A stretch of 64,000 nucleotides of DNA from Bradyrhizobium diazoefficiens (GCF_016612535.1 NZ_JAENXS010000001.1:2443501-2507500), one strand, 5' to 3'. Positions 43,936 to 53,759 are shown, numbered from the stretch's first letter. A program made the numbers and translations. The notes: generated by a model not told the origin, from the letters alone.

Positions 43936-46038
43936 CTAAGCCTCCGCCATCCCCGCCGCCCACAGCGCAAACGCATACACGATCGCGACTTCATCCAGCC
44001 GGTTGAAGCGCCCCGACGCGCCGCCATGGCCGGCGCCCATGTTGGTGCGCAACAGAACCGGGCCGCCGCCGCTCATGGTGGCGCGCAGGCGCGCGATCCA
44101 TTTGGCGGGCTCCCAATAGGTGACGCGCGGATCGGTCAAGCCGCCCATCGCCAGGATCGCAGGATAGTCCTTTGCCGCGACATTGTCGTAGGGCGAGTAG
44201 GACAGGATGGTGCGAAAATCCTTTTCGCTCTCGATCGGATTGCCCCATTCGGGCCATTCCGGCGGCGTCAGCGGCAGCGTGTCGTCGAGCATGGTGTTGA
44301 GCACGTCGACGAACGGCACTTCCGCGACGATGCCTGCGAACAATTCGCCGGCGCGGTTTGCGACCGCGCCCATCAGCATGCCGCCGGCCGAGCCGCCATG
44401 GCCGACGATGCGTTTTGCGCTGGTGTATTTCGCATCGATCAGCGCGCGGGCGCTGACGGCAAAATCGTCGAATGAATTCGTCTTCTTCTCGCGTTTGCCG
44501 TCGAGATACCAGCCCCAGCCCTTGTCGGCGCCGCCGCGGATATGGGCGATGGCGTAGACGAAGCCGCGGTCGACCAGCGACAGCCGGTTGGCGCTGAACG
44601 AGGCCGGCATCGCCATGCCGTAGGAGCCGTAGCCGTAAAGCAACAGCGGCGCCGCGCCGTCGAGCTTCAATCCGCGGCGATGAAGAATCGACACCGGCAC
44701 CTCGGCACCATCTTGGGCCTTCGCCATGATGCGGGTGGTGACGTAGTCTGCCGCGTTGTGGCCGGACGGGATCTCCTGGCGCTTGCGTAGCGTGCGCGTG
44801 CGCTTCGCCATGTCGTAGTCATACACTTCCGACGGCGTCGTCATCGACGAATAGGCAAAGCGCAAATTGGTGGTCTCGAATTCGTAGGAGCCCATCGTGT
44901 CGAGCGAATAGGCGGCCTCGTCGAACGCGATGGCGTGCTCCTCCTTGGTCGCGAGGTCGCGGATCACGATCGCCGGCAGCGCATTGGCGCGCTCCAGCCG
45001 CACCAGATGACCGGCATAGAGATCGAGGTCGATGATGTAGATGCCGGGACGGTAGGGGATCAGATCACGCCAGTTCTTGCGCTCGGGCTGGCCAAGCGGC
45101 GCGGTGACGATCTTGAAGTCGATGGCGTCGTCGGCATTGGTCAGGATGAACAGTTCGTCGCCGCGGTCGGCAAGCGAATATTGCACGCCGTCCTCGCGCG
45201 CCGCGACGAGGCGCGGCGGCGCTTCGGGATGGGCGAGATCGATCAGCCGCTGCTCGCTGGTTTCATGGTCGCCGCCGGCGATCACGCAGAAGCGGCCGCT
45301 GGTGCTCTCGTGCAGATGGGTGAACCAGCCGGAATCCTGCTCTTCGTGGACCAGCGTGTCGTCGACCTGCTTCGTCCCCAGTCTGTGCCGCCACACCTGC
45401 ATCGGCCGGTGATTGTCGTCGAGCTTCACATAGAAGAAGCTCTTGCCGTCCTTGCTCCAGACGATACCGCCGTCGGTCTCCTCGACGAGGTCGTCGAGGT
45501 CCGCGCCGGTCGCCCAGTCGCGCACGCGGATCGAGAAATATTCGGAGCCCTTGGTGTCGGCGCTCCAGGCTTGGAGTCTGTGATCGTCGGAGTGGCGGCT
45601 GCCACCGAATTTGAAATATTTGTGATCCTTTGCGAGCGCATCGCCGTCGAGCACGATATGGCCCTCGCCGCCGTCCCGCGGCATGCGGCCGAACAGCTCA
45701 TGCTGGCCGCCCTCGCGGAACTTGCGGAAATAGGCGAAGGCACCATCCGGCGAGGGCACGCTGGAATCGTCCTCCTTGATGCGGGAGCGCATCTCGCCGA
45801 CCAGCTTCTTCTGCAATGGTCCGGTGTGGCCGAGCAGGCTTTCGGTGTAGCCGTTCTCCTCATCGAGATATTTGCGGATGTCGGGATCGAGCACCTTGGG
45901 ATCGCGCAGCACCTCCTGCCATTTCGCGTCCTTCAGCCAGGCGTAGTCGTCGGTCACGGTGATGCCGTGGCGGGTGAAGGAATGCGGCCGGCGCGGGGCG
46001 ACGGGAGCGGTCGGGGCAGTGCTGGCGGATTTGGGCAA
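43936..46038 (-). CDS. ptrB: Oligopeptidase B-type serine peptidase (family S9)
   Basis: 700 residues. N-terminal propeller (PRRPHSFTRHGITVTDDYAWLKDAKWQEVL at the start), C-terminal alpha/beta hydrolase with Ser550 in GHGGSAGGML, Asp636 in GGLTDPRV and His671 in AGHGGASGRF, the intact catalytic triad. Oligopeptidase B cleaves short peptides after Arg or Lys in the cytoplasm. No signal peptide. Alone on the minus strand. Confidence 0.93.
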   Translation of the reverse strand: MPKSASTAPTAPVAPRRPHSFTRHGITVTDDYAWLKDAKWQEVLRDPKVLDPDIRKYLDEENGYTESLLGHTGPLQKKLVGEMRSRIKEDDSSVPSPDGAFAYFRKFREGGQHELFGRMPRDGGEGHIVLDGDALAKDHKYFKFGGSRHSDDHRLQAWSADTKGSEYFSIRVRDWATGADLDDLVEETDGGIVWSKDGKSFFYVKLDDNHRPMQVWRHRLGTKQVDDTLVHEEQDSGWFTHLHESTSGRFCVIAGGDHETSEQRLIDLAHPEAPPRLVAAREDGVQYSLADRGDELFILTNADDAIDFKIVTAPLGQPERKNWRDLIPYRPGIYIIDLDLYAGHLVRLERANALPAIVIRDLATKEEHAIAFDEAAYSLDTMGSYEFETTNLRFAYSSMTTPSEVYDYDMAKRTRTLRKRQEIPSGHNAADYVTTRIMAKAQDGAEVPVSILHRRGLKLDGAAPLLLYGYGSYGMAMPASFSANRLSLVDRGFVYAIAHIRGGADKGWGWYLDGKREKKTNSFDDFAVSARALIDAKYTSAKRIVGHGGSAGGMLMGAVANRAGELFAGIVAEVPFVDVLNTMLDDTLPLTPPEWPEWGNPIESEKDFRTILSYSPYDNVAAKDYPAILAMGGLTDPRVTYWEPAKWIARLRATMSGGGPVLLRTNMGAGHGGASGRFNRLDEVAIVYAFALWAAGMAEA

Positions 46039-46164
46039 GTCGATCCTCGATATGGGGGCGTGTCCTGTCCCTATATCAGATCGAATGTGGGGAATTTAAA
46101 GAAGGCGAATATGGCTGTGAGCCACCGATGCTGCCTCATCCTTCGCCGGGACGACAGCGGAGTT

Positions 46165-47352
46165 TTACACCGCCACCTGCTCACCCAGATACGCCACCGC
46201 CGCCTCGAGCCCGCCTTTGCCATGCGGGATCTTCAGCGCATTCAACCCGACCTCGATCACGCCGAGCGTGCCGAGCAGCATCGGCGCGTTGACATGGCCC
46301 ATATGGGCGATGCGGAAGGCTTGTCCCGAGAGATCGCCGATGCCGGTGCCGAGCACGACGCCGCACTTCTCCTTGCAATAGCGCTGCAGCACTGCGGGAT
46401 CGTGGCCGGTGGTCATGGTCACCGTGGTCACGGTGTTGGAGCGCTCATGGGGTTCGGCCACGTTGAATCCGAGCACCTGGCCCTCCGACCATGCGCCGAC
46501 AGCGCGTCGCGTGGCTTCGCCGAGCAGGCTGTGGCGGCGGAAGGCGTTCTCCAGCCCTTCCTCGTGGATCAGGTCAATCGCCTGGCGCAGCGCGAACAGC
46601 AGATGCACCGGCGCGGTGCCGGCATATTTGCGATAGTGCTCGCTGCCCTCGCGCTCGCTCCAGCTCCAATAGGGCGTCGACATGTTCGCGGTCTTGTGCG
46701 CTTCCAGCGCGCGCGCGTTGGCGGAAACGAAGCCGAGACCGGGCGGCGTCATCAGGCCCTTCTGCGAGCCGGACATCGCGACGTCGACGCCCCATTTGTC
46801 CATCTCGAATGGCATGCAGCCGAGCGAAGCCACGGTGTCGACCATGTACAGCGCGGGATGGCCGCTGGCCTTGATCGCCTTGCCGATCGCCTCGATGTCG
46901 TTCTGCACGCCCGAGGCCGTGTCGATTTGGACGACGACGACGGCCTTAATCTTGTGTTCGGTGTCGCGGCGCAGCCGTTCCTCGACCTCGTGCGGTCGCA
47001 CCGCGCGGCGCCAGTCGCCCTTGAGCACCTCGACCTCGGCGCCCATCAGAGATGCCGCATTGCCCCATCCGATTGCGAAGCGTCCGCTCTCCAGCACCAG
47101 GATCTTGTCGCCGCGCGACAGCACGTTGCTCAGCGCGGCTTCCCAGGCGCCGTGGCCGTTGGCGATGTAGATGTAGGAGTTGCCTTTGGTCGCAAACAGT
47201 TTCGAGATGTCGCGGAGCAGGCTCTCGGTCAGATCAGTCATCTGTTTGGAGTAGATGTCGATCGCCGGACGATGCATCGCCTGGAGCACAGCGTCGGGCA
47301 TCGTGGTGGGCCCAGGGATGGCCAGAAACTCCCGGCCCGCGCGAACGGTCAT
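46165..47352 (-). CDS. Class V aminotransferase, serine-glyoxylate/alanine-glyoxylate type
   Basis: 395 residues. FLAIPGPTTMPDAVL at the N-terminus, VVVVQIDTASGVQNDI and MSGSQKGLMTPPGL with the PLP lysine at 198. The family includes serine-glyoxylate aminotransferase of C1 metabolism. No serine-cycle genes are nearby, so the physiological substrate pair is uncertain. Confidence 0.9.
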   Translation of the reverse strand: MTVRAGREFLAIPGPTTMPDAVLQAMHRPAIDIYSKQMTDLTESLLRDISKLFATKGNSYIYIANGHGAWEAALSNVLSRGDKILVLESGRFAIGWGNAASLMGAEVEVLKGDWRRAVRPHEVEERLRRDTEHKIKAVVVVQIDTASGVQNDIEAIGKAIKASGHPALYMVDTVASLGCMPFEMDKWGVDVAMSGSQKGLMTPPGLGFVSANARALEAHKTANMSTPYWSWSEREGSEHYRKYAGTAPVHLLFALRQAIDLIHEEGLENAFRRHSLLGEATRRAVGAWSEGQVLGFNVAEPHERSNTVTTVTMTTGHDPAVLQRYCKEKCGVVLGTGIGDLSGQAFRIAHMGHVNAPMLLGTLGVIEVGLNALKIPHGKGGLEAAVAYLGEQVAV

Positions 47353-47457
47353 TGCTAACTTCCTCGTGTCATGAAGACTGTCTGGAGGGTTGCTTCGCCA
47401 CGCTTTTACGCGCCGGAGGCCCGCAAGAAAAGCGCGTAAAACGCACGCCAGATGCGC

Positions 47458-48183
47458 CTATCGCTTGGTTTCGCGGCAGCCGGCAGCTTCCGCCTCCTCG
47501 ACCGAGCAGAACCAGCGGGTGCCCTTGCTGATCTTCATCCTGATCTGGGCGTACCAGCGGCTGGTCGGAGTGTGGTAGATGCACTCGCCGGCGCTGTTGA
47601 CGTTGCCCTTGATGGTGCAGTCCGGCGACGGCGCGACCGGCCCGGAGGCCGAGGCGAGCAGCACGGCATGAGCCCCCTCGGGCGGCTTGGTCGCACCCAA
47701 TATGGTCGTCTTCTTGTTGCGCACGCGCCAGTCCCAGGGCGCGATGAAGGCGCCCTGCCACATCCCGGCTTTTGCCTCGCGCGCGGCGGCTTCGTCGGCG
47801 TCGTAATCGTGGGAGAGGCGGGCGTAGGCCAGCGCCCAGCCGTTGCGCACCAGCCATTTCTGGATGTCCTCGCCGCCAACCTCGCAGCGCGCCACGGTGC
47901 GGCCGCGCCGGTCGATCGAGCGGGCATGGCAGACCCAGCTCTTGCCCTCGGTGTATTTGGCGAGCGCGTCGCGCGCGGCGACACCGCAGGTCCAGCGCTC
48001 GGCTTTGGTGTTGAGGCAGAGCTGGTCGACCTGCGGCGCGTCGATGCCTCCGAGGCGGATCCGGGTATTGCCGATCGCGACGGAATCGCCGTCGCGGATC
48101 TTGGCGGTGCCCGTGACGTCGGCGGCCTGCGCCAGCGACGGGAGAGCGAGCAAAGACAGCGCAATCAGGATTTTTCGCAGCAT
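47458..48183 (-). CDS. Exported thermonuclease (SNase)-like protein with altered active site
   Basis: 241 residues. Signal peptide 1-21 ending SLAQAA. The SNase domain at 24-150 has RIRLGGIDAPQ, in which Arg43 and Asp48 match catalytic Arg35 and Asp40 of staphylococcal nuclease, and RRGRTVARC supplies the second Arg. The position of the general base Glu43 is Gln51 here. A C-terminal extension with paired cysteines (DCTIKGNVNSAGECIYH) is a small secreted domain common in rhizobia. Nuclease activity is therefore uncertain. The upstream in-frame ATGs lie before the signal peptide and are not used. Confidence 0.85.
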   Translation of the reverse strand: MLRKILIALSLLALPSLAQAADVTGTAKIRDGDSVAIGNTRIRLGGIDAPQVDQLCLNTKAERWTCGVAARDALAKYTEGKSWVCHARSIDRRGRTVARCEVGGEDIQKWLVRNGWALAYARLSHDYDADEAAAREAKAGMWQGAFIAPWDWRVRNKKTTILGATKPPEGAHAVLLASASGPVAPSPDCTIKGNVNSAGECIYHTPTSRWYAQIRMKISKGTRWFCSVEEAEAAGCRETKR

Positions 48184-48301
48184 GCCGGTCCGAAGGTTCA
48201 GGAAAATCTGGATAAGCCCCGCAATTGTGGTCGGCTTTGGGCCGTTCGGCCAGCGCTTGCCTAACGGATAGGCCTTCAACTTGCTGTCATTGTAGCGGGC
48301 G

Positions 48302-50032
48302 CTACTCACCGCGCGCCATCGCCTTCTTTGCCACCGCCAGCCCCATCAGCACGAAGGCCGACGTCACCTCCGGCCCGCCCACCAAAATCCGCGTCGGCGT
48401 CTTCATCTTGTTCCATTCATAGGCGCGGAACGGGCCGCGGCGGCCGCCTTCGCCGATGGCATCGACGATCACGTTCAGCGCCGGCGCAAAGGCGCGCGGG
48501 TCGGCGCCGAGATGGCCGAGCGCGATCAGCGCCAGTGCGGCGTCGAACACGTTCATTTCCGCGGCCATCAGCTCGCCCTTGACGTAGGCGAGCACGCGAT
48601 GGCGGATGAAGTCGAAATCGCCGTTGGGATCGATCGCGGCCTGGGCTGCCAGCGGCAGCGCCAGGAAGGCCGCATAGCAGCGGCCGAAATAGGCGCTGTA
48701 GAGCTCCGGCAAATAGTAGATGTGCGAGCGCGGATTGGCGAAGGCGCCGCTGGCAGCCAGGCGTTTCTGGAAGCCGATGATGCGATGCACGGTGGCGAGC
48801 CGCGCCGGCGTTTCCAGAACGTTCCAGCGCGCCAGATTGCGAAAACTCACCTCGAGAATGTCGAGATTGAGCGTCGGATCGAGATCGTTGCCGTAGGGCC
48901 GCTCACCCCTGAGATTGTCGATCCAGGTGGCAACGCCGCCCTCGTAATCGATATGGTCGTTGATCGGCACCGTCACGCGCGGTTCGTTGACGCCCGCATG
49001 CACCTGGTAACCGCTGTAGAAATCGAGCAGCGGCTGGTCGATGATCGGATCGGTGCAGCCGGCCTGCGTTGCCGCGGAAATCGAGCACGCCGTGGTGTCG
49101 CAGTCGGGCACGTAGACGCCGAAGCCGAGGTCCTGCTTGATCTGGGCGAAGAAGCGCGAAAACCGCGGGTGCGGCGCCGGCGCCAGCGCCGTGATGACGT
49201 TGAAGCGCGCCCCGTCGATGCCCTCGACCTCCTCGCGGCTGATGTTGACGCAGAAATCGACCATGTCGGCGATCGCGCGCTCGGCCGCGATCTTGTCGGC
49301 CGGCCCGGCGAGCCCGGTCTCGACATAGCTCAGCAATGCCTCGATGAAGAACGCGTCGTAATAGGCCGAGCGGTGGCGGATCTGCACCGGCTCCCACATC
49401 GGCTCGGCGATGCCTTTCCAGGGCGGATTGACCACGGCGCGGGCCTCCGAGCGTGCGATGAAGACGCGCGCGAGGTTGAACAGCAGCGAGGAGTTCTTGT
49501 AGCCGCGCGCATTCAGGCCCGTGAGCGCCATGATCAGCTCGCGCCCGCGGAAATCGGGATCGCCGATCAGGTTGAAGGCGGCATAGGTCGGCAGAAACCC
49601 GTTCTTGCGGTACGAGCCGAGCAGATGCTGCGCGCAATCGCGGATCACGCCGTCGATCTGCGATTGTTCCGGCATGGCGGCTACGAACATGGCCGGCGGC
49701 GGCTTGGGATGGTCGAGCGCGATGCTGTCGACGAGTTCGGCCACGGGTTGGCCGACCGCAGCCCAGTCGGGCTCGGCATCGTCGCGGGCGCGGGCGAGCG
49801 CCTCGCGCAGCCGGGTCAGCTTGGCCTCGTTGCGCAGCTCGCTCAGGCCGGCGCGGCGCAGCAGCAGGCGCAATGCGGGATTGCCGAGCGCGGTCTTGTA
49901 GAATTTGGCCAGATGCGGATCGCCGCTGGCCTGGCCCGATAATACGGGATCGCAGACGTCATAAAGCGAGGGGCCGTCCTTCCGCGCCGTCAGCACCCGG
50001 CACGCGGCACCTGCGAAATAATGAAAGCTCAT
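48302..50032 (-). CDS. Large conserved hypothetical protein
   Basis: 576 residues from the ATG at 50032 (starting MSFHYFAGAACRVLTARKDG). No signal peptide or membrane segment and no domain I can name. The sequence is helix-rich with regularly spaced aromatic and Tyr-Asp pairs (HRSAYYDAFFIEALLSYVE, SHIYYLPELYSAYFGRCYAAF). That would fit an alpha/alpha-toroid or a lipid/polyketide-linked enzyme, but this is speculation. It also has CDTTACSISAATQAGC, a cysteine-containing loop. Codon use is consistent with a real gene. Confidence 0.7.
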   Translation of the reverse strand: MSFHYFAGAACRVLTARKDGPSLYDVCDPVLSGQASGDPHLAKFYKTALGNPALRLLLRRAGLSELRNEAKLTRLREALARARDDAEPDWAAVGQPVAELVDSIALDHPKPPPAMFVAAMPEQSQIDGVIRDCAQHLLGSYRKNGFLPTYAAFNLIGDPDFRGRELIMALTGLNARGYKNSSLLFNLARVFIARSEARAVVNPPWKGIAEPMWEPVQIRHRSAYYDAFFIEALLSYVETGLAGPADKIAAERAIADMVDFCVNISREEVEGIDGARFNVITALAPAPHPRFSRFFAQIKQDLGFGVYVPDCDTTACSISAATQAGCTDPIIDQPLLDFYSGYQVHAGVNEPRVTVPINDHIDYEGGVATWIDNLRGERPYGNDLDPTLNLDILEVSFRNLARWNVLETPARLATVHRIIGFQKRLAASGAFANPRSHIYYLPELYSAYFGRCYAAFLALPLAAQAAIDPNGDFDFIRHRVLAYVKGELMAAEMNVFDAALALIALGHLGADPRAFAPALNVIVDAIGEGGRRGPFRAYEWNKMKTPTRILVGGPEVTSAFVLMGLAVAKKAMARGE

Positions 50033-50455
50033 GAAATACCTGGTCGCGGGGACTTTCGCGGAGGCATCTCTCAGGGTTTGGGCCTGAGACCCGCCCCCGC
50101 AAGTCTTTGAAAAAGCTACCCGGATTCGCAGGAAATACAAATGTGACGGAGGTCACGGAAAAACCCGGCATAAGGGCTCCATGATCGCCCCCCGGAAGGT
50201 TACGGGGGAGTGAAAAACACGCAAGATCGGGTTGCGAAATTAACCAACATATTCAGTGGTTTAGATCAAATTTGGGGCAATCTATTGCTGGGGCGGCGAT
50301 ATCCGGTTAAAGGTTTGTTTGGTGCGGTGCCGCAAATTGCGCGCAATTCGGGGGCACTCCCCCGGCCAATCCCTCAAACCTAAAGCCGCCATCGCGCTAC
50401 TCAACCAGTGTGCGTGCGCTTGGCCGGTCTTTGGCACTGACAGGAATGAAGCGAG
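50033..50455. other. Intergenic region upstream of the caspase-fold gene
   Basis: 423 bases without a gene. 50349-50363 contains GGGGG-CACTC-CCCCG-like complementary runs that can form a small hairpin, and 50230-50280 is AT-rich (AACCAACATATTCAGTGG). It probably holds the promoters of both divergent neighbours. Confidence 0.4.
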
Positions 50456-51304
50456 ATGGATGTAAAGCAGCTCGACATTTCCCGACGCACGATTGCTGTC
50501 GCCGCAGCACTGATCGGCACGGTGTCGCTCGCGATCGGCGCCCATGCTGCGCTCAACATGCGCGCGCTCGATGCCACCAAGGCCGTCTCGACCGACCAGG
50601 TCACGGGTTCGATCGGCCATGCCTCGCGCCTCGCCCTCGTCATCGGCAATGGTCACTATCCCGACGCCAACGCGCCGCTGACGCAGTCGATCAACGACGC
50701 GCGCGCGCTGTCCTCGTCGCTGCGCAAGAACGGTTTTGACGTCGACATGGTGGAAGACGCGAGCAAGGACGACATGGTCCGCGCCGTCAACCGCCTGAAG
50801 TCCCGCATCAAGCGCGACACAATCGTCATGCTGTTCTTCGGCGGCTATGGCGTCCAGGCCGGCCGCGAGAGCTACATGCTGCCAGTTGATGCCGTGATCT
50901 GGAAGGAGAGCGACGTCCGCCGCCAGGGCGTCTCGATCGAAGGCGTGCTCGACATGATGAAGCAGCAGGGCGCCAAGGCCAAGCTCGTCGTGGTCGATGC
51001 GTCCCGCCGCAATCCTTACGAGCGCCGCTTCCGCTCTTATTCGCACGGCCTCGCGCCGATCGGCACGCCCGACAATTCGCTGATCCTGTCCTCGGCCTCG
51101 CCCGGCAAGGTCGTCGACGACGGCAAGGGCGAGCACAGCACGCTGGTCAGCGAGCTCCTCACCAATCTCGATGCGAAGGGCAGCGCCGAAAGCGTCTTCA
51201 ACAAGACCCGCGTCGCCATCTCCCGCGCCTCCGAAGGCGATCAGGTTCCAACGGTCTCCTCCTCGCTGCTCGAGGACGTCGATTTGAACGAAGCTGGCGG
51301 CTAG
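50456..51304 (+). CDS. Caspase-fold (peptidase C14-like) protein lacking both catalytic residues
   Basis: 282 residues. One transmembrane or uncleaved signal segment at 12-32, then the p20-like caspase fold: RLALVIGNGHYPDANAPL, SINDARALSSSLRKNGFDV, and VMLFFGGYGVQAGRESYMLPVDA. The histidine of the family motif SGHG is Tyr131 here (GGYG). The cysteine of DACRxxP is Ser183 (VDASRRNP); Asp181 is kept. Thus the His-Cys dyad is replaced by Tyr-Ser. I recall Tyr-Ser variants being described among bacterial metacaspase homologues. It may be a scaffold or have another activity. Confidence 0.85.
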   Translation: MDVKQLDISRRTIAVAAALIGTVSLAIGAHAALNMRALDATKAVSTDQVTGSIGHASRLALVIGNGHYPDANAPLTQSINDARALSSSLRKNGFDVDMVEDASKDDMVRAVNRLKSRIKRDTIVMLFFGGYGVQAGRESYMLPVDAVIWKESDVRRQGVSIEGVLDMMKQQGAKAKLVVVDASRRNPYERRFRSYSHGLAPIGTPDNSLILSSASPGKVVDDGKGEHSTLVSELLTNLDAKGSAESVFNKTRVAISRASEGDQVPTVSSSLLEDVDLNEAGG

Positions 51305-51316
51305 TTTCGCTCGGTT

Positions 51317-51437
51317 CGTAGGGTGGATTAGCCGAAGGCGTAATCCACCACCTTCTCTATCGCCGGCGCTGAAAGCAAAGAGGTGGGTTACGCCAGCGGA
51401 CTGCGCTTCGCGCAGCCGCGAGCTAACCCACCCTACG
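51317..51437. repeat. Palindromic repeat (CGTAGGGTGGATTAGC type)
   Basis: Left arm CGTAGGGTGGATTAGCCGAA with GGCGTAATCCACC; right arm GGTGGGTTACGCC and GCTAACCCACCCTACG. It lies between the convergent caspase-fold and HlyD-like genes. Confidence 0.88.
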
Positions 51438-51447
51438 AGACCGTCCG

Positions 51448-52335
51448 CTACTTCGCAGCTTCGCTCGCCATCACCGGGCGCACCGGGTCGCCTTCGCGCA
51501 ACAGTGCGCCGGCGCGGGCGACGACGATATCGCCTTCGTTGAGGCCGTCGCGGACTTCGATATTGCCACCCGACATCAATCCGATCTCGACGCGCTTGGT
51601 CTCGACGCGGTTGCGCCGGATCACCTGCACCACGGTGCCGGCGGATGAATATTGCACCGACGTCAGCGGCACCGCGACGTTGCAGCTCTGCCCGGTCTTG
51701 ATCAGCGCGCGCCCGCTCGCGTTCAGCAGCAGCCGCTTTTGCGATGAGATGCCGATATAGACCATGCCCTGCTGGATGTTCGGCTCGACGGTCGGACCGA
51801 TGCGGCGCACCTTGCCGTCGAGATCGCCGGTGCCGGCAATGCGCACGGTCGCCGGCTGATTGACCGCGAGCTTCCGCACGTCGTTGGTTGCCACCAGGCC
51901 GACGAGGTCGTATTCGCTGCGCGCCACGATGGTGAACAGCGCCTCGCCCTTGGCCGAGGCGGGCGCACCGATCTGCGCGGTCGAGGTGGCGATAATTCCG
52001 GCCACGGGGGCGGTGACCTGCAGCGTGCCGCCTTCGGGCAGTGCCAGCCGCGCCATCACCTGGCCGGCCGTCGTGGTCTCGCCGGCTTCGGCCAGCACCT
52101 CGGTCACCTTCAGCCCCGGACGTTCGGGCCGCACCGAGGTTTCCTCGCGTGCGATGATGGAGCCGGTGGCCTCCACGATGTCGGAAAAGCAGGACTTTGC
52201 CGCCTTCAGCACCGTGACGGCCGGCCCCTTGGGCGCATCATCATCGGCCGCAAGACCGGGCTGGGCGGAGACCAGCACCAGTCCGGCGAAGGCAGCAAAG
52301 GTCCGGGAAAAGGAACGCGCAGGCAATGAACGCAT
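51448..52335 (-). CDS. HlyD/RND-type periplasmic adaptor protein
   Basis: 295 residues with a signal peptide ending GLAADD. It has the usual layout of membrane-fusion proteins: biotinyl-lipoyl-like halves (ERPGLKVTEVLAEAGETTTAGQVMARL, TLQVTAPVAGIIATST), a beta-barrel region and an SGGNIEVRDGLNEGDIVVARAG end. The alpha-hairpin is very short. No pump or outer-membrane channel gene is adjacent, so it is an orphan adaptor or works with a pump encoded elsewhere. Confidence 0.82.
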   Translation of the reverse strand: MRSLPARSFSRTFAAFAGLVLVSAQPGLAADDDAPKGPAVTVLKAAKSCFSDIVEATGSIIAREETSVRPERPGLKVTEVLAEAGETTTAGQVMARLALPEGGTLQVTAPVAGIIATSTAQIGAPASAKGEALFTIVARSEYDLVGLVATNDVRKLAVNQPATVRIAGTGDLDGKVRRIGPTVEPNIQQGMVYIGISSQKRLLLNASGRALIKTGQSCNVAVPLTSVQYSSAGTVVQVIRRNRVETKRVEIGLMSGGNIEVRDGLNEGDIVVARAGALLREGDPVRPVMASEAAK

Positions 52336-52511
52336 CGGTCATTCCGGTTGGCCGCAAGGCTCTGGTCGATGAGGCCTCGATCGATAACAGAAGCGGCAGC
52401 ACAGGGCCATGGGCTGACCAGATGAGAATGCCGCAGCGCCGGCGGCGCGAAGCCGCCCGTTGAATTGGTCTACCGGACCGGAGCTGAGGTTCGCTGGTGA
52501 ACCCGCGAACT

Positions 52512-52598
52512 CGTCATGGCCGGGCTTGTCCCGGCCATCCACGCCTTGGCCACGCGGTGCGAAGAACGTGGATGCCCGGGACAAGCCCGGGCATGACG
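52512..52598. repeat. Palindromic repeat (CGTCATGGCCGGGCTTGTCCC type)
   Basis: Left arm CGTCATGGCCGGGCTTGTC, right arm GACAAGCCCGGGCATGACG, with inner CATCCACG and CGTGGATG arms and CATCC/GGATG pairing. Just downstream of the broken lactonase gene. Confidence 0.88.
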
Positions 52599-52623
52599 GC
52601 GTGGAGGCGACTACGCGCCCTCA

Positions 52624-53759
52624 CTACAGCTTCAAAAACTCCACCCAGTTCGGCTTCTTGCCGGTGGGGTAGGATTTCAGCTTGCTGAGCGCGCCGGTGG
52701 TCTGGTCGATGGCGTAGACACTCATGCCGTCGGACAGCTCGCCGACCGCGGCGAGGTAGCGCCCCGTGGGATCGATGTTGAAGCCGCGCGGCTGCTTCTC
52801 GGTCGGCACGTTGCCGATCGTGGTCAGCTTGCCGCTGGTCGCATCGACCTTGTAGGCGGTGAGCGTGTTGGTGGTGCGTTCGGAGGCGTAGAGGAAACGG
52901 CCGTCCGGGGTGATGTGGATGTCGGCGGCCCAGGGTTTTCCCGTGAACCCTTCCGGCAGCGCGGTGGTGCGCTGGATCTCCCTCCAGGCTCCGCTCTTGG
53001 CGTCATAGCTGTACGCTGCGACGTCGCCGTTCAGCTCGTGGATGAGATAGACGAACTTGCCGTTGGGATGGAACACGAAGTGCCGCGGCCCCGATTTCAG
53101 CGGCGTCTTGATCGCCGGCGGATCGCTCGGCGTCAGCGTTCCCGCCGCGGCATCAAACGCAAAGCTCAGCACCTGGTCGGAGCCGAGATTGGTCGCGAAC
53201 ACGAAGCGGTTGTCGGCGAGGGCAGGAATGCGTGGGCGTTCAGCCCGGTCGGGATCACCTGCTTTGGCTCGCCGACGACGCCGTTGGCTTGAAGCGGATT
53301 CAGCGCGACCTTGTTGCCGCCATAGGAGGCGCTGAACAGCACCTTGCCGCTGCGGTCGGTCGCGATGTTGGCCATGCTGTCGGCGAGCGGTCCATTGCCG
53401 ATGTGGCTGAGCTGCCCCGTCTTGGGATCGATGGCAAAGCTCACGGCCTGGAACGGCTGCGAGCGGACGCCGGCGATCAGCACGCGGTGGTCCGGCGTGA
53501 TCGCGAGCGGGGTCGAGGCGCCGGGCTTTTCGACGCCGGTGAAGGCGGCCGTCTGCACGGGCGTCATCTCGCCGTTCTCGGCGATCTTGAACACGCTGAT
53601 GTCGTTGGAGTCGGCATTGCCGACATAGGCGAAGGTTTCGGCCATGCCGGCGCGGACTCCGGAAACCAGGGCAAGACAAGTAACGAGACAGGTGAAGAGG
53701 GTGGTGGCGATTGCAGCGCGGGGTGCTGCGGATGCGATGGGGCGTGTCGGTGTGATCAT
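52624..53759 (-). pseudogene. YbhE/6-phosphogluconolactonase-like propeller protein with a frameshift
   Basis: The N-terminal part (MITPTRPIASAA with a signal sequence, FAYVGNADSNDISVFKI, GVEKPGASTPLAITPDH) runs from 53759. The C-terminal part (NRFVFATNLGSDQVLSFAFD, SGPRHFVFHPNGKFVYLIHELNG, KQPRGFNIDPTGRYLAAVGEL) ends at 52624 in another frame. The two join if one base is missing near 53230, where GLNAH should run into ALADNRFVFATN. Together they would give an exported seven-bladed lactonase of about 378 residues. It is either a recent pseudogene or a sequencing error, as everything else is intact. Confidence 0.82.

Noticed and set aside
44935..47358. A plus-strand open frame of more than 800 codons
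   Set aside because: It is antisense to oligopeptidase B and the class V aminotransferase, both with intact catalytic motifs, and its His/Arg-rich composition is that of a shadow frame.
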